Below are positions 40,772 to 50,516 of a DNA stretch of 64,000 bases, piece by piece. The stretch is from Evansella vedderi. Lineage in GTDB: Bacteria > Bacillota > Bacilli > Bacillales > Salisediminibacteriaceae. Numbering within the stretch: the first letter of the stretch is position 1; each line of letters begins with the position of its first letter. The position numbers and the translations under genes are program-made. The stretch covers positions 1-64,000 of the forward strand of contig NZ_JAUSUG010000024.1 of assembly GCF_030813435.1 (NCBI RefSeq), in the 5' to 3' direction. The notes under the pieces were generated by a model. That model did not search any database, was not told the DNA's origin, and saw nothing but the letters and a program-made list of their open reading frames with translations.

Positions 40772-41881
40772 ATGTCAATTAAAACGGAAACGATGACATT
40801 AAATATGGGTCCACAACACCCTAGTACACACGGCGTATTCCGATTGCTCGTTGAAGTAGACGGGGAAACGATTACGAAGGCCGAACCAATCATGGGTTAT
40901 TTACATCGTGGATCTGAGAAACTAGCAGAAAACTTTATCTATACGCAATTTATCCCATACACGGATCGATTGGATTACATGAATGCCATGACAAATAATT
41001 ACGTTTATTGTGCTGCTGTAGAGAAATTGCTAGATTGGGAGATTCCTGAGAGGGCAGAGTATTTACGGGTTATCACAATGGAGTTAAACAGGATAGCCAG
41101 TCATCTTGTTTGGTGGGGAACGTATTTGCTTGATATTGGTGCTCTAAGTCCATTCCTGTACGCATTCCGTGATCGCGACCATATTCTTGATTTGCTAAAT
41201 GAAATCAGCGGTGCGCGAATGACCTTTAACTATCATAGAATTGGCGGAGTAAAATGGGATGCTCCGGAAGGATGGGTTGATAAAGTTAAAGAGAAAGTTA
41301 AGGTTTTACGTGAAAATATCAACGAATACGACACCCTTGTGACAGGGAATGAGATTTTCCAAGCCCGAACAATAGGGGTAGGGAAATTAACAAAAGAACA
41401 AATCTTAAACTGGGGGATTTCTGGACCATTAGCACGTGCATCTGGTCTAAAGATCGATATACGTAAGGAGGAGCCATATTCCATCTATGATCGATTTGAT
41501 TTCGATATCCCGACACAAGAAGAAGGGGATGTATACGCCCGCTATAAAGTAAGAATTGCGGAAATGTACGAATCTCTTAAAATTATTGAGCAAGCATGCG
41601 AGCAAATTCCTGAAGGGGATATTATCCATAAAAAAGGTGCACGTATCATGATGATCAAGCCTCCGGCTGGAGAAGCTTACACTCGTGCGGAAGCATCAAA
41701 AGGAGAAATCGGGGTTTACGCCATTAGTAATGGTAAAAACAAGCCTTACCGTGTAAAGCTTCGTAGACCTTCCTTCGTTAATGTAGCTATTTTACAAGAT
41801 ATACTTATAGGCCAAAGCATTCAAGATCTCGTAGCCATTTTCGGTAGCTTAGATATCGTTCTTGGGGAGGTGGATGCGTAA
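40772..41881 (+). CDS. nuoD: NADH-quinone oxidoreductase-like subunit D
   Basis: Peripheral arm subunit forming the quinone site together with NuoB, 369 aa, related to the large subunit of [NiFe] hydrogenases but without the metal-binding cysteines. Visible are 'MGPQHPSTHGVFRL' with the quinone-site histidines, 'YLHRGSEKLAE', and 'GPLARASG'. Start ATG follows TAGGGGGTG; the stop overlaps the nuoH start by one base. Confidence 0.96.
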   Translation: MSIKTETMTLNMGPQHPSTHGVFRLLVEVDGETITKAEPIMGYLHRGSEKLAENFIYTQFIPYTDRLDYMNAMTNNYVYCAAVEKLLDWEIPERAEYLRVITMELNRIASHLVWWGTYLLDIGALSPFLYAFRDRDHILDLLNEISGARMTFNYHRIGGVKWDAPEGWVDKVKEKVKVLRENINEYDTLVTGNEIFQARTIGVGKLTKEQILNWGISGPLARASGLKIDIRKEEPYSIYDRFDFDIPTQEEGDVYARYKVRIAEMYESLKIIEQACEQIPEGDIIHKKGARIMMIKPPAGEAYTRAEASKGEIGVYAISNGKNKPYRVKLRRPSFVNVAILQDILIGQSIQDLVAIFGSLDIVLGEVDA

Positions 41882-42843
41882 TGGATCTCCTGTACATGAC
41901 GATTTATTCCGTCATAATTTTAAAGTTAATGTTAGCAGGTGTTACGTTTTCCATTCTTTTTGAGCGTAAAGTTATCGGGTACATGCAAATGCGTCCAGGG
42001 CCAAATAGACACGGTCCTTGGGGTATACTTCAAACGGTTGCTGACGTTATGAAGCTCCTCATGAAAGAGGATGTTATTCCACGTCAGGCTGATAGAGCGA
42101 TATTTGTATTAGCTCCAGTTATCGCTTTTGCTCCAGCATTTACGGTATATGCCGTTATCTCATGGAGTGACACAATTTACGCAGCGGATTTAAATATTGG
42201 TGTGCTTTATTTTCTAGGGGTATCCTCCATGACAATGTTAGGGGTATTAATGGGCGGATGGAGCTCAAATAACAAATACTCCTTACTAGGTGCTATTCGT
42301 GGGGTTGCTCAAATGATCAGCTATGAGCTCCCGTTAGTCCTTTCCATCTTAGGTATCGTAATTTTAGTAGGTTCATTAAATCTTAGAGATATCGTTTACT
42401 TTCAGCAAGATATAGGAATGTGGTTTATCATTCCTCAATTCTTAGCCTTTGTTATTTACATGATTTCAGCAATTGCTGAGTTGAACCGCTCTCCATTTGA
42501 TTTACCTGAAGCAGAGTCAGAGCTTGTATCAGGTTACCATACGGAATATTCAGGGTTTAGATATGCGTTCTTTATGTTAGCAGAGTACACTTATGCGATT
42601 GCTATTGCAGCTTTTGCCACAACGCTATTTTTGGGCGGTTGGTTAGGTCCAGCCTTCTTACCAGGAGTTGTTTGGTTCCTGTTAAAAATGTGTATCTTTA
42701 TGTTCATTTGGTTCTGGTTACGTGCAACATTACCACGTGCCCGCGTAAGCCATTTGATGCAATTTAGTTGGAAGGTACTCATCCCGTTAGCGTTATTGAA
42801 CATTGTAGTTACAGCGATTATAAAAGTGTGGATGGGGTGGTAA
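41881..42843 (+). CDS. nuoH: NADH-quinone oxidoreductase-like subunit H
   Basis: Membrane subunit linking the quinone site to the proton pumps, 320 aa, eight hydrophobic helices. Motifs include 'ERKVIGYMQMRPGPNR', 'ELNRSPFDLPEAESELVSGYH' and 'WFWLRATLPR'. It is directly joined to nuoD (TAATG) and followed by nuoI after one base. Confidence 0.96.
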   Translation: MDLLYMTIYSVIILKLMLAGVTFSILFERKVIGYMQMRPGPNRHGPWGILQTVADVMKLLMKEDVIPRQADRAIFVLAPVIAFAPAFTVYAVISWSDTIYAADLNIGVLYFLGVSSMTMLGVLMGGWSSNNKYSLLGAIRGVAQMISYELPLVLSILGIVILVGSLNLRDIVYFQQDIGMWFIIPQFLAFVIYMISAIAELNRSPFDLPEAESELVSGYHTEYSGFRYAFFMLAEYTYAIAIAAFATTLFLGGWLGPAFLPGVVWFLLKMCIFMFIWFWLRATLPRARVSHLMQFSWKVLIPLALLNIVVTAIIKVWMGW

Positions 42844-42844
42844 A

Positions 42845-43300
42845 ATGTTTCGATTATTAAAAGGATTCGGTGTAACCTTTAATTATTTTAGGAAAAAAAA
42901 TATCACCATCCAGTATCCTGATGAAAAAGTAGTTATGCCGGCGCGTTTCCGCGGAATCCATAGATTTTTTCCAGATAAATGTATCGTCTGTGACTTATGT
43001 GTCAAGGTTTGCCCTACAGATGTTATTACACTAACTGGAAAAAAATCAGAAGAGAATCCGAAGAAGAAAGTAATAGATACGTATAACATTGATTTCCAAG
43101 GCTGTATATTATGTGATTTTTGTACAGAGGTTTGTCCTACGGATGCGATCGTTATGACGGCAAGATATAACAATTTAAGCTCCTTCAATCGTGCGGAGCA
43201 GTTTAAAGATATCCATTGGTTATCCGATAACCACGTCTACGGTCATTATGAAGAATCGGACCCTGTACCGGAGATGGGAGAAAGAGGTGAGCGTAAGTGA
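42845..43300 (+). CDS. nuoI: NADH-quinone oxidoreductase-like subunit I, 2x[4Fe-4S]
   Basis: Ferredoxin-like subunit carrying clusters N6a and N6b. The 151 aa have two CxxCxxCxxxCP motifs: C46, C49, C52, C56 in 'CIVCDLCVKVCP' and C87, C90, C93, C97 in 'CILCDFCTEVCP'. Stop overlaps nuoJ start (GTGA). Confidence 0.96.
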   Translation: MFRLLKGFGVTFNYFRKKNITIQYPDEKVVMPARFRGIHRFFPDKCIVCDLCVKVCPTDVITLTGKKSEENPKKKVIDTYNIDFQGCILCDFCTEVCPTDAIVMTARYNNLSSFNRAEQFKDIHWLSDNHVYGHYEESDPVPEMGERGERK

Positions 43301-43794
43301 GTACGCAGTTAATCTTCTTTCTTGTTCTAGCAATCATTGCTATCGCTGGTGCGGTCTTAGTTCTTAAACTAAATAAAATCTCTCATCGAATAGTGTCTAT
43401 GTTCTTCACCTTCTTTGCAACAGCAGGTATTTACTTCCTTTTAGGTGCAGAGTTCATTGGGATTATCCAAATTATCGTTTATGCGGGTGCCGTAACGATA
43501 CTCTTCGTCTTCGGTATGATGATGACGGAGCACCGTAACATAACCTTTGGATATCATCCTAGGAAAATCCATAGGGTCCTTAGTTTCATAGGAGTTGGAA
43601 CGTTATTAGGATTAATGCTCTATGGCATCTCTACCCTGGACAATTTGCCGTTAAAAGAGCAATACGTAGGAACGGCAGAGGATATTGGTATTTCCCTTTA
43701 TGGACACTACTTTATTGCTGTTATTGGAATGGGCTTTTTGCTTACAGCAGCTCTAATTGGAGCAATCGTTATTGCTCGGAAGGAGGCGAAGTAA
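43297..43794 (+). CDS. nuoJ: NADH-quinone oxidoreductase-like subunit J
   Basis: Membrane subunit of 165 aa with five hydrophobic helices; the third carries the family segment 'IIQIIVYAGAVTILFVFGMM'-type sequence with its pi-bulge glycine. GTG 43297 overlaps the nuoI stop, and the stop codon abuts the nuoK start. Confidence 0.94.
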   Translation: MSTQLIFFLVLAIIAIAGAVLVLKLNKISHRIVSMFFTFFATAGIYFLLGAEFIGIIQIIVYAGAVTILFVFGMMMTEHRNITFGYHPRKIHRVLSFIGVGTLLGLMLYGISTLDNLPLKEQYVGTAEDIGISLYGHYFIAVIGMGFLLTAALIGAIVIARKEAK

Positions 43795-44103
43795 ATGGTC
43801 CACATTACATTCTTTTTAGCCCTTGCAGCAATTCTCTTTTGTATCGGATTGTACGGCGTGTTAACTAGAAGACATTTGGTTATCGTCCTAGTCTGTGTGG
43901 AGTTAATGCTTATGGCCGTAAGCATCAACTTAATAGCATTCTCTGCTATAGGACCATCCGCCGGTATCGAAGGTCAAGTGTTTACACTGTTCATCATTTC
44001 AGTCGCAGCAGCAGAGGTAGCTGTCGGTTTAGCAATATTAATTGCACTATATCGTAATAGAGAATCTATCGACGTAATAAAACATGACTTGTTGCGCTGG
44101 TAA
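43795..44103 (+). CDS. nuoK: NADH-quinone oxidoreductase-like subunit K
   Basis: Small antiporter-like membrane subunit, 102 aa, three helices, with the two conserved membrane glutamates in '[14 protein letters not shown]' and '[11 protein letters not shown]'. Start ATG follows GGAGG inside nuoJ. After it the operon is interrupted by 192 bases containing repeat R3. Confidence 0.95.
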   Translation: MVHITFFLALAAILFCIGLYGVLTRRHLVIVLVCVELMLMAVSINLIAFSAIGPSAGIEGQVFTLFIISVAAAEVAVGLAILIALYRNRESIDVIKHDLLRW

Positions 44104-44107
44104 AAAA

Positions 44108-44214
44108 GAAAAGCGGAAGCGTCTTGAACACGAGCGAAACACTGCTTGAATTTACTTCTTTGTAGTTTTGCGACGAGTTTACGAGGAGCAAGTAGACGCT
44201 GGAGCTAGACAGCT
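44108..44214 (+). repeat. R3 intergenic repeat between nuoK and nuoL
   Basis: About 105 bases beginning 'gaaaagcggaagcgtcttg' and ending 'tagacgctggagctagac', with complementary end arms (GCGTC / GACGC). The same opening and closing words recur in intergenic repeats I have seen in many Bacillus genomes, but no second copy is in this window. Lying inside the nuo operon, it is necessarily transcribed with it unless a promoter follows. Confidence 0.6.
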
Positions 44215-44295
44215 AAAGTTAAAAACAATATTTTAATCTAAAATAGATTGTGAACTTTTAATCTATCAACGATTAATAGAGGAAAAGGTGATGGT

Positions 44296-46170
44296 ATGAT
44301 ACAAAATGCCTGGTTAATACCGGTCTTTCCGCTAATCGCCTTCATCATCCTGTTATTCTTTGGGAGATATCTTAAACAGAAATCTGCTTACGTTGGAATA
44401 ACAGCTATGGCCCTGTCGTTCATACTAGCTGTACTTGTCTTGTTTGAACGAATTGGTGGAGATACCTATACAAATACGATTACATGGCTAACATTTGGAG
44501 ATAGTACGATCAGCATGGGGTATGAAGTAACGGCATTGAACGCAATGATGCTCATTGTTGTAACCCTAGTAAGCTTAGTCGTACACATTTTCTCAAAAGA
44601 ATACATGCATGAAGATGATAGAATAAATGTTTTCTACTCCTATCTAGGATTATTCTCCTTCTCCATGCTAGGTTTGGTGCTGGCACCAAACATTCTTCAA
44701 CTCTTTATTTTCTGGGAGCTAGTGGGATTATGCTCGTACTTGCTTGTTGGATTCTGGTTCTTCAAGCCAGAAGCGGCAGCCGCTGCGAAAAAAGCCTTCT
44801 TAACAACTAGAATTGGGGATGTTGGTTTACTTATCGGTTTAGTCCTTCTATTCACTGCTACCGGCAGCTTCGAATACGGAGAAGTATTTGCAGCAATGGA
44901 AGCTGGACTATTAAACGGAACAATTAGTGAAGCACTAGTAACGGTAATTGCTATCTGTATCTTCCTTGGTGCTGTCGGTAAATCGGCACAGTTCCCGCTT
45001 CATGTCTGGTTACCTGACGCAATGGAAGGTCCAACGCCAGTTTCCGCTTTAATCCACGCAGCAACGATGGTTGCTGCAGGGGTATACTTAGTTGGTGTTA
45101 TGTATCCTGTATTCCTTGCATCTAACACAGCTATGACAGTAGTAGCTTATACTGGTGCAATAACGGCAATTTTTGCCGCAACCATTGCATTAGTAAATAC
45201 AGATATAAAACGGATTCTTGCCTACTCTACGGTCAGTCAGCTTGGTCTGATGATCCTAGCCTTAGGTACTGTAGGATATGTTGCAGGTCTATTCCACCTT
45301 ATGACACACGCATTCTTTAAAGCCCTCCTCTTCTTAGGAGCAGGTAGTGTTATTTACGGACTTCACCACCGTCAAGATATACGAAAAATGGGTGGTCTAT
45401 GGAGCCGCATGAAAGTTACATCCATTACCTTCTTAATAGGTGCATTAGCCATCGCTGGGGTACCACCATTAGCAGGGTTCTGGAGTAAGGAGCTTGTTTT
45501 AGCAGCTGTATGGTACGAAGGGGACATCTTCCTTTTCATACTAGCAGTTCTAACATCTCTATTAACGGCATTTTATATGTTCCGTCTGTTCTTTAAAGCC
45601 TTCACTGGAGAGTTTAGAGGGGATCATGAGCCACACGGGGAGAACTCTAAACTAATGACTATGCCATTAGTAGTGTTAGCAACTTTAGCTGTTGTTGCAG
45701 GATTTGTGAATACACCATTTGGTTTCTGGTTAGAAGGATTTTTAACAGAAGGATTAAATGTAGGCTACTCCGCACATGGGGATGCTTGGTTAATCTTCTT
45801 ATCTATTGGTATCGCAGTCGCAGGTATTGCTCTTGCGTGGGCAATGTACTATAAAAAATCAATTCCAGAGGACTTCTTGTCTAGTAAATTCCCTGGAGCC
45901 CATAAAGTTCTTTTGAACAAGTATTATATGGATGAATTCTATCAAAAAGCGTTCGTACTACCTACCGTTACCATCGGGAAATTCTTCTGGGAAGTGGACA
46001 GAAGTATCATCGACGGTATCGTGAACTTTGTTGGTCGTTCGACACGCAATTCTGGACGTACTTTTGCTAAACGCCATGATGGACAATTGCAAACTTACGG
46101 TCTTGTTACCATCATCGGAGGTCTCGCAGTCATCGCAGTTGCCTTCGTGTTAGGGGGGTATTTCGGATGA
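44296..46170 (+). CDS. nuoL: NADH-quinone oxidoreductase-like subunit L
   Basis: Distal antiporter-like proton-pumping subunit, 624 aa, about 16 helices. Seen are the helix with the key glutamate 'IFWELVGLCSYLLVGFW', the lysine-bearing helix 'GKSAQFPLHVWLPDAMEGPTP', 'VNTDIKRILAYSTVSQLG', and the long C-terminal lateral helix. ATG 44296 follows GGAAAAGGTGATG. Confidence 0.96.
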   Translation: MIQNAWLIPVFPLIAFIILLFFGRYLKQKSAYVGITAMALSFILAVLVLFERIGGDTYTNTITWLTFGDSTISMGYEVTALNAMMLIVVTLVSLVVHIFSKEYMHEDDRINVFYSYLGLFSFSMLGLVLAPNILQLFIFWELVGLCSYLLVGFWFFKPEAAAAAKKAFLTTRIGDVGLLIGLVLLFTATGSFEYGEVFAAMEAGLLNGTISEALVTVIAICIFLGAVGKSAQFPLHVWLPDAMEGPTPVSALIHAATMVAAGVYLVGVMYPVFLASNTAMTVVAYTGAITAIFAATIALVNTDIKRILAYSTVSQLGLMILALGTVGYVAGLFHLMTHAFFKALLFLGAGSVIYGLHHRQDIRKMGGLWSRMKVTSITFLIGALAIAGVPPLAGFWSKELVLAAVWYEGDIFLFILAVLTSLLTAFYMFRLFFKAFTGEFRGDHEPHGENSKLMTMPLVVLATLAVVAGFVNTPFGFWLEGFLTEGLNVGYSAHGDAWLIFLSIGIAVAGIALAWAMYYKKSIPEDFLSSKFPGAHKVLLNKYYMDEFYQKAFVLPTVTIGKFFWEVDRSIIDGIVNFVGRSTRNSGRTFAKRHDGQLQTYGLVTIIGGLAVIAVAFVLGGYFG

Positions 46171-47693
46171 TTGACACTATACTTTCATGGTTGGTCTTCT
46201 TACCATTAGCCGGAGCACTCTTAATCCTGACGATTCCGAAAGAAAACAAAAACGTGATAAGGTCCATTGCAATTGGGACATCGATCCTTGCGTTTTTCGT
46301 ATCCGTCGTTTTATGGGCAGCCTTCGATAGGGGACATTCTGGGATGCAATTTTACCAAGTTGTTCCTTGGTTAAACCTTGACTTCCTGCAAATAAATTAT
46401 GAAGTTGGTGTCGACGGATTGTCAGTACCACTTGTGGTGTTAACAACAATCGTAACGACCTTAGCATTATTTGCATCCTTGTCGATTCAACATCGAGTAA
46501 AAGAGTTTTATGTTTGGACCTTGGTATTACTTACGGGGATGCTAGGTGTATTTGTAGCTTTAGATATGTTCCTATTCTTCTTATTCTTTGAGCTAACCCT
46601 CATTCCAATGTTCTTCATTATCGGAATATGGGGTGGAAAGGAACGAGAATACGCATCATTCAAGTTCCTTGTATACACCGGATTAGGTAGTGCCATCATG
46701 TTCATTACTTTCATTGCTATGTTTGTTTATGGTGGAACAGCTATGGGAGGACTTCAGAACTCATCCTTTAGTATTCCACAATTAGCGGAAATTTATGCCA
46801 ACACTGATGCAATTTCTGCAGGTGTTAGGGGAGCATTGTTCTTAGCTCTATTTATTGCCTTTGCAGTAAAGCTTCCAATCTTCCCGTTCCATACTTGGTT
46901 GCCAAATGCCCACGTTGAAGCACCAACAGCAGCGTCTATGATTTTAGCTGGTGTGTTGTTGAAAATGGGGGGATACGGTTTAATTCGTGTCGGAATTGGG
47001 ATTTTACCAGACCAAGCAGCCCGCTTTGCAACATTAATTGCTATTCTCGGTGTTGTAAATATCATTTACGGTGCACTATTAGCCCTAGTACAAACGGATT
47101 TGAAGCGTCTTGTTGCCTTCTCGAGTATTAGTCATATGGGGATCGTTCTTTTAGGAATTGCATCCTTCACGGCATCAGGGATACAGGGGGCAATCTTTCA
47201 GCTTGTCTCTCACGGATTTATTTCTGCACTCCTGTTCTTTATGGTAGGTGCCCTTTATGAACGAACGAAGACAAGAACGATTTCTGAACTGGGAGGTCTA
47301 TCTAAATCCGTACCGATTCTTGCAGGTTTCACCCTTGCAGCGGCGATGGCTTCTGTAGGTTTACCTGGATTATCTGGGTTCGTAAGTGAGCTTTTAGCTT
47401 TTATTGGTGTATTTGGAGCAGATGCATCCATTTTACCAGCTGCAAAGCTATGGGGTGTTATCGCTGGAATAGGTATTATCTTAACAGCGGCATACCTTCT
47501 ATGGGCTGTACAACGTACAACATTCGGACAACTGAACGACAAATATAAAGAATTACAAGATGCACGTCCATTGGAATATATCCCTATGATCGGTTTACTT
47601 GGGTTCAGTATTCTCATCGGAGTATATCCATATATCTTAAGTGACGTGATTAACATTACAGTTCTAGACATCTTGTCAAAGATAGGGGGTTAA
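46167..47693 (+). CDS. nuoM: NADH-quinone oxidoreductase-like subunit M
   Basis: Antiporter-like proton-pumping subunit of 508 aa, about 14 helices. Features are 'FFELTLIPMFFIIGIWGG' with the functional glutamate, 'KLPIFPFHTWLPNAHVEAPT' and 'TDLKRLVAFSSISHMG'. It overlaps nuoL by four bases (ATGA). Confidence 0.96.
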   Translation: MIDTILSWLVFLPLAGALLILTIPKENKNVIRSIAIGTSILAFFVSVVLWAAFDRGHSGMQFYQVVPWLNLDFLQINYEVGVDGLSVPLVVLTTIVTTLALFASLSIQHRVKEFYVWTLVLLTGMLGVFVALDMFLFFLFFELTLIPMFFIIGIWGGKEREYASFKFLVYTGLGSAIMFITFIAMFVYGGTAMGGLQNSSFSIPQLAEIYANTDAISAGVRGALFLALFIAFAVKLPIFPFHTWLPNAHVEAPTAASMILAGVLLKMGGYGLIRVGIGILPDQAARFATLIAILGVVNIIYGALLALVQTDLKRLVAFSSISHMGIVLLGIASFTASGIQGAIFQLVSHGFISALLFFMVGALYERTKTRTISELGGLSKSVPILAGFTLAAAMASVGLPGLSGFVSELLAFIGVFGADASILPAAKLWGVIAGIGIILTAAYLLWAVQRTTFGQLNDKYKELQDARPLEYIPMIGLLGFSILIGVYPYILSDVINITVLDILSKIGG

Positions 47694-47698
47694 AGACA

Positions 47699-49159
47699 AT
47701 GTTGTTAGCTAATGATGCAAACTGGTCTTTAATGACTCCGGAAATCGTTTTAGCAGCTCTTGCGTTAATCATCTTTACGATCGACTTTATGACCGATATT
47801 AAAGGGAAGAAACCTTTCCTTGGACGTTTGAGTATCATTTCTTTGCTTATTACAGCTGTACTCGTACTGTTTACAAACAATGATGGAGGTACGATTGGGC
47901 ACGTTTTCGTTGTAGACTCCTTCTCCATGGTCTTTAAGTTGATCATTCTTGTAGGTGTAGCGCTAGTCATTGGGATCAGTATGTACTACCTAGATAAACA
48001 TGAAGACATCTATCAAGGGGAGTATTATTCCTTAATGCTCTTTGCTACCCTAGGTGCAATGCTGATGGTTTCCTCAGCAGATTTGATTGTTTTATTTGTA
48101 GGGTTAGAGATCCTTAGTATCTCGTCTTACTGTTTAGCCGCCTTCAAAAAATATAATCGAAAGTCCACAGAGGCAGGTATCAAATACGTTGTCCTTGGTG
48201 GAACAGCATCAGCGTTTATCCTTTATGGGATGTCGTTCCTATATGGTCTAACGGGAACAACTAGTATTGTGGAAATCCGTGAAGCAATACCAACATTATG
48301 GGTTGATTATACATGGGTTATTGCCATGAGCTTTTTATTCATGCTGGCAGGTTTTGGTTTCAAAATTTCCGCAGTTCCATTCCATATGTGGGCACCAGAT
48401 GTATATGAAGGATCACCAACACCGGTTACAGCATTCTTATCCGTTGTCTCAAAGCTTGCGGGCTTTGCCATCGTGTTGCGTTTGTTCTTCGTAACATTCG
48501 AAAATATTTACGTAGAATGGGCATTTACCTTTGCTGTCATAGCAGCATTAACCATGGTTATTGGTAACTTTATTGCCCTTACTCAGAAAAATGTGAAGCG
48601 TTTAATGGCGTATTCAGGTATTGCTCAAGCTGGTTACTTACTCGTACCGATAGCGGCAGTGGTAACAGAAGCAGATACCTTTACTATGATTGCTTTCTAT
48701 GGAATGGCCTATGTATTAATGACACTAGGAGCTTTCGCGATCATTATTTTGGTTACGGAGGATTCAGGAAAGGAAGATATGTCCAGCTTTAAAGGGCTGT
48801 GGGAGCGCTCCCCATACATGGCAGTAGCAATGTCTGTATTTCTTATTTCATTGGCAGGTCTTCCACTTACACTAGGTTTCTGGGGTAAAGCTTACATCTT
48901 CTTCGGTGCTGTTGCAGCAGGCATGACATGGTTAGCAGTAGTGATGATCGTCACAAGCGTAGTTTCCTTTTTCTACTACTTTGGCATCATCAGGCAAATG
49001 TTCATGCGCGAACCAGAACCAACGGACCAAGAAATCAAAGTGCCTGTATACCTTTCCGTAGTGGTTACAATTTGCTTAGCAGTAACTGTAGCCCTAGCGT
49101 TCATTCCAAGCATCGTAATGGATTGGCTGCAAGGCCTAACCTGGATGGGGATGTTCTAA
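47699..49159 (+). CDS. nuoN: NADH-quinone oxidoreductase-like subunit N
   Basis: Third antiporter-like subunit, 486 aa, about 14 helices, with 'FVGLEILSISSYCLAAFKK' and 'ISAVPFHMWAPDVYEGSPTP', then 'KNVKRLMAYSGIAQAGYLL'. It follows nuoM after five bases and ends the operon before a long terminator hairpin. The operon contains A, B, C, D, H, I, J, K, L, M, N and no E, F or G, so the NADH-oxidising module is absent at this locus. Confidence 0.96.
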   Translation: MLLANDANWSLMTPEIVLAALALIIFTIDFMTDIKGKKPFLGRLSIISLLITAVLVLFTNNDGGTIGHVFVVDSFSMVFKLIILVGVALVIGISMYYLDKHEDIYQGEYYSLMLFATLGAMLMVSSADLIVLFVGLEILSISSYCLAAFKKYNRKSTEAGIKYVVLGGTASAFILYGMSFLYGLTGTTSIVEIREAIPTLWVDYTWVIAMSFLFMLAGFGFKISAVPFHMWAPDVYEGSPTPVTAFLSVVSKLAGFAIVLRLFFVTFENIYVEWAFTFAVIAALTMVIGNFIALTQKNVKRLMAYSGIAQAGYLLVPIAAVVTEADTFTMIAFYGMAYVLMTLGAFAIIILVTEDSGKEDMSSFKGLWERSPYMAVAMSVFLISLAGLPLTLGFWGKAYIFFGAVAAGMTWLAVVMIVTSVVSFFYYFGIIRQMFMREPEPTDQEIKVPVYLSVVVTICLAVTVALAFIPSIVMDWLQGLTWMGMF

Positions 49160-49202
49160 TTAATACTTTGTGAAAAAATGTCCTGTTTACGGACATAATC
49201 AG

Positions 49203-49257
49203 CCTCTCTCACCGAATTTACTATTACAAGTAAGTTCAATGGTGAGAGAGGTTTTTG
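49203..49257 (+). terminator. Rho-independent terminator of the nuo operon
   Basis: CCTCTCTCACC / GGTGAGAGAGG stem extended by GAATTTACT / AGTAAGTTC, followed by TTTTTG. Confidence 0.9.
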
Positions 49258-49306
49258 TTTTTAAAAGGCTATATTTTAAAGTTGTCTTTATAGAAAAATA
49301 TTAGTT

Positions 49307-49347
49307 GGCTTGGATACGCTACAGCCTCCTACACTCCTCCAAGCTTC
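49307..49347 (-). repeat. R2 repeat remnant (reverse orientation)
   Basis: Only the ends survive: on the - strand 'agaagcttggaggag' and 'gtagcgtatccaagcc'. The remaining interval 49348-49932 before ywzB is AT-rich and holds nothing I can identify. Confidence 0.5.
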
Positions 49348-49932
49348 TCAAAAAAACAAAGGTACCAAAACAGCCTTTAAAAAGCAGGTTTAGGACAAAT
49401 TAGCTTTGGTGAATTATTTAAGTATATTTCTATTTATATAAGAAATAATCCACTATGTTTACTTCTTCTCTAATTCGACTTTTTGTACCAAAAACTTACA
49501 ATTGTCACGATGTTTTGGAAGAATTTCACTAATTTATACTTGGTAATTCATGTAATTATCCTAACAATTTAAACCAAAAATTATCCAATATTAGGAAATT
49601 ACGAACTTGTAACTAAAGTACTATTTGTAACATGTCTGTAATATTTATCGCATGAAGTGGGGGTTTAGCACGTAAATATAGTAATAAGTTTATTATTATC
49701 TACAAAAATCCAAAAAGTATTCTTTTATAATTAAAAGAGCACCCATTTATTTCGGTACCCAAAGTATGAAAATAAAAGAGTTTTCACAAAAAAAGGAATA
49801 GCAATTTGTAAGGAAATTCGATATTATTATCATTGTGACCTTGTATCGTCTATTAAGGAGAATGGTGGATACTGGGACAAGTTAAAGACCGCAAGAACTA
49901 TGCTTAAGTAGATGTGTTTGGAGGTAATAATC

Positions 49933-50166
49933 ATGTTCCAGTCTTTGGGGCAGCAAGCTTTACTAAGTATCTTCGTAAACCTAATGGTTTTAACAATCGT
50001 TTGGTGGTCTATACAAACCTTTAAAATGGAGTTGTTTGTAAAAGATCCAGACGATCCAAAGGCAAAGGTACTGGTTATCATCATAGCAGTTGCATTGACA
50101 CATTTAGTGAGCAGCTTTTTGTTAAATTATTTAAACTGGTCCATGATGTTAAGGCATTTATTTTAA
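49933..50166 (+). CDS. ywzB: YwzB, DUF1146 membrane protein
   Basis: Small membrane protein of 77 aa, exactly the length of B. subtilis YwzB. Two hydrophobic helices (about 8-26 and 44-66) are separated by 'KDPDDPKAK', typical of DUF1146. Function unknown. ATG 49933 has TTGGAGGTAAT upstream and is preferred to ATG 49912. The conserved order atp-ywzB-ywmB-murAA is interrupted here by the nuo operon. Confidence 0.88.
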   Translation: MFQSLGQQALLSIFVNLMVLTIVWWSIQTFKMELFVKDPDDPKAKVLVIIIAVALTHLVSSFLLNYLNWSMMLRHLF

Positions 50167-50516
50167 TAATTGTTGAGACATTTCCAGTAAATGAACGTCT
50201 AACTTAAAGAGTAGAAAAAATTGAAAGTAATGCATAAAAGTAACAGTTGATAGGTGTAGACTGTTTAGATCTAGCGCCTCCATGTTTTTTCAAGGTGCTG
50301 ATGGTATTACTTACATAGGATTGGTATGTAATTAGTATTAAATAAATCGCATTTTTTCAATACCGTGTCCTATTGTGAAAAAAGTGAAGCACATGCAGAA
50401 AATGGCGTGTAATGTCGTGTTTTAGTGGATACTTCCATGTATGTCTTTCTCTTATAAGGCAACAATGCTAATAAGAGATCTCGTTCAAAAGAACGGTTTA
50501 TCAGGAGAGGATATAC
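50167..50516. other. Gene-free interval between ywzB and ywmB
   Basis: No gene or firm signal. A weak stem AGCGCCT / AGGTGCT lies at about 50274-50301. Confidence 0.4.
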
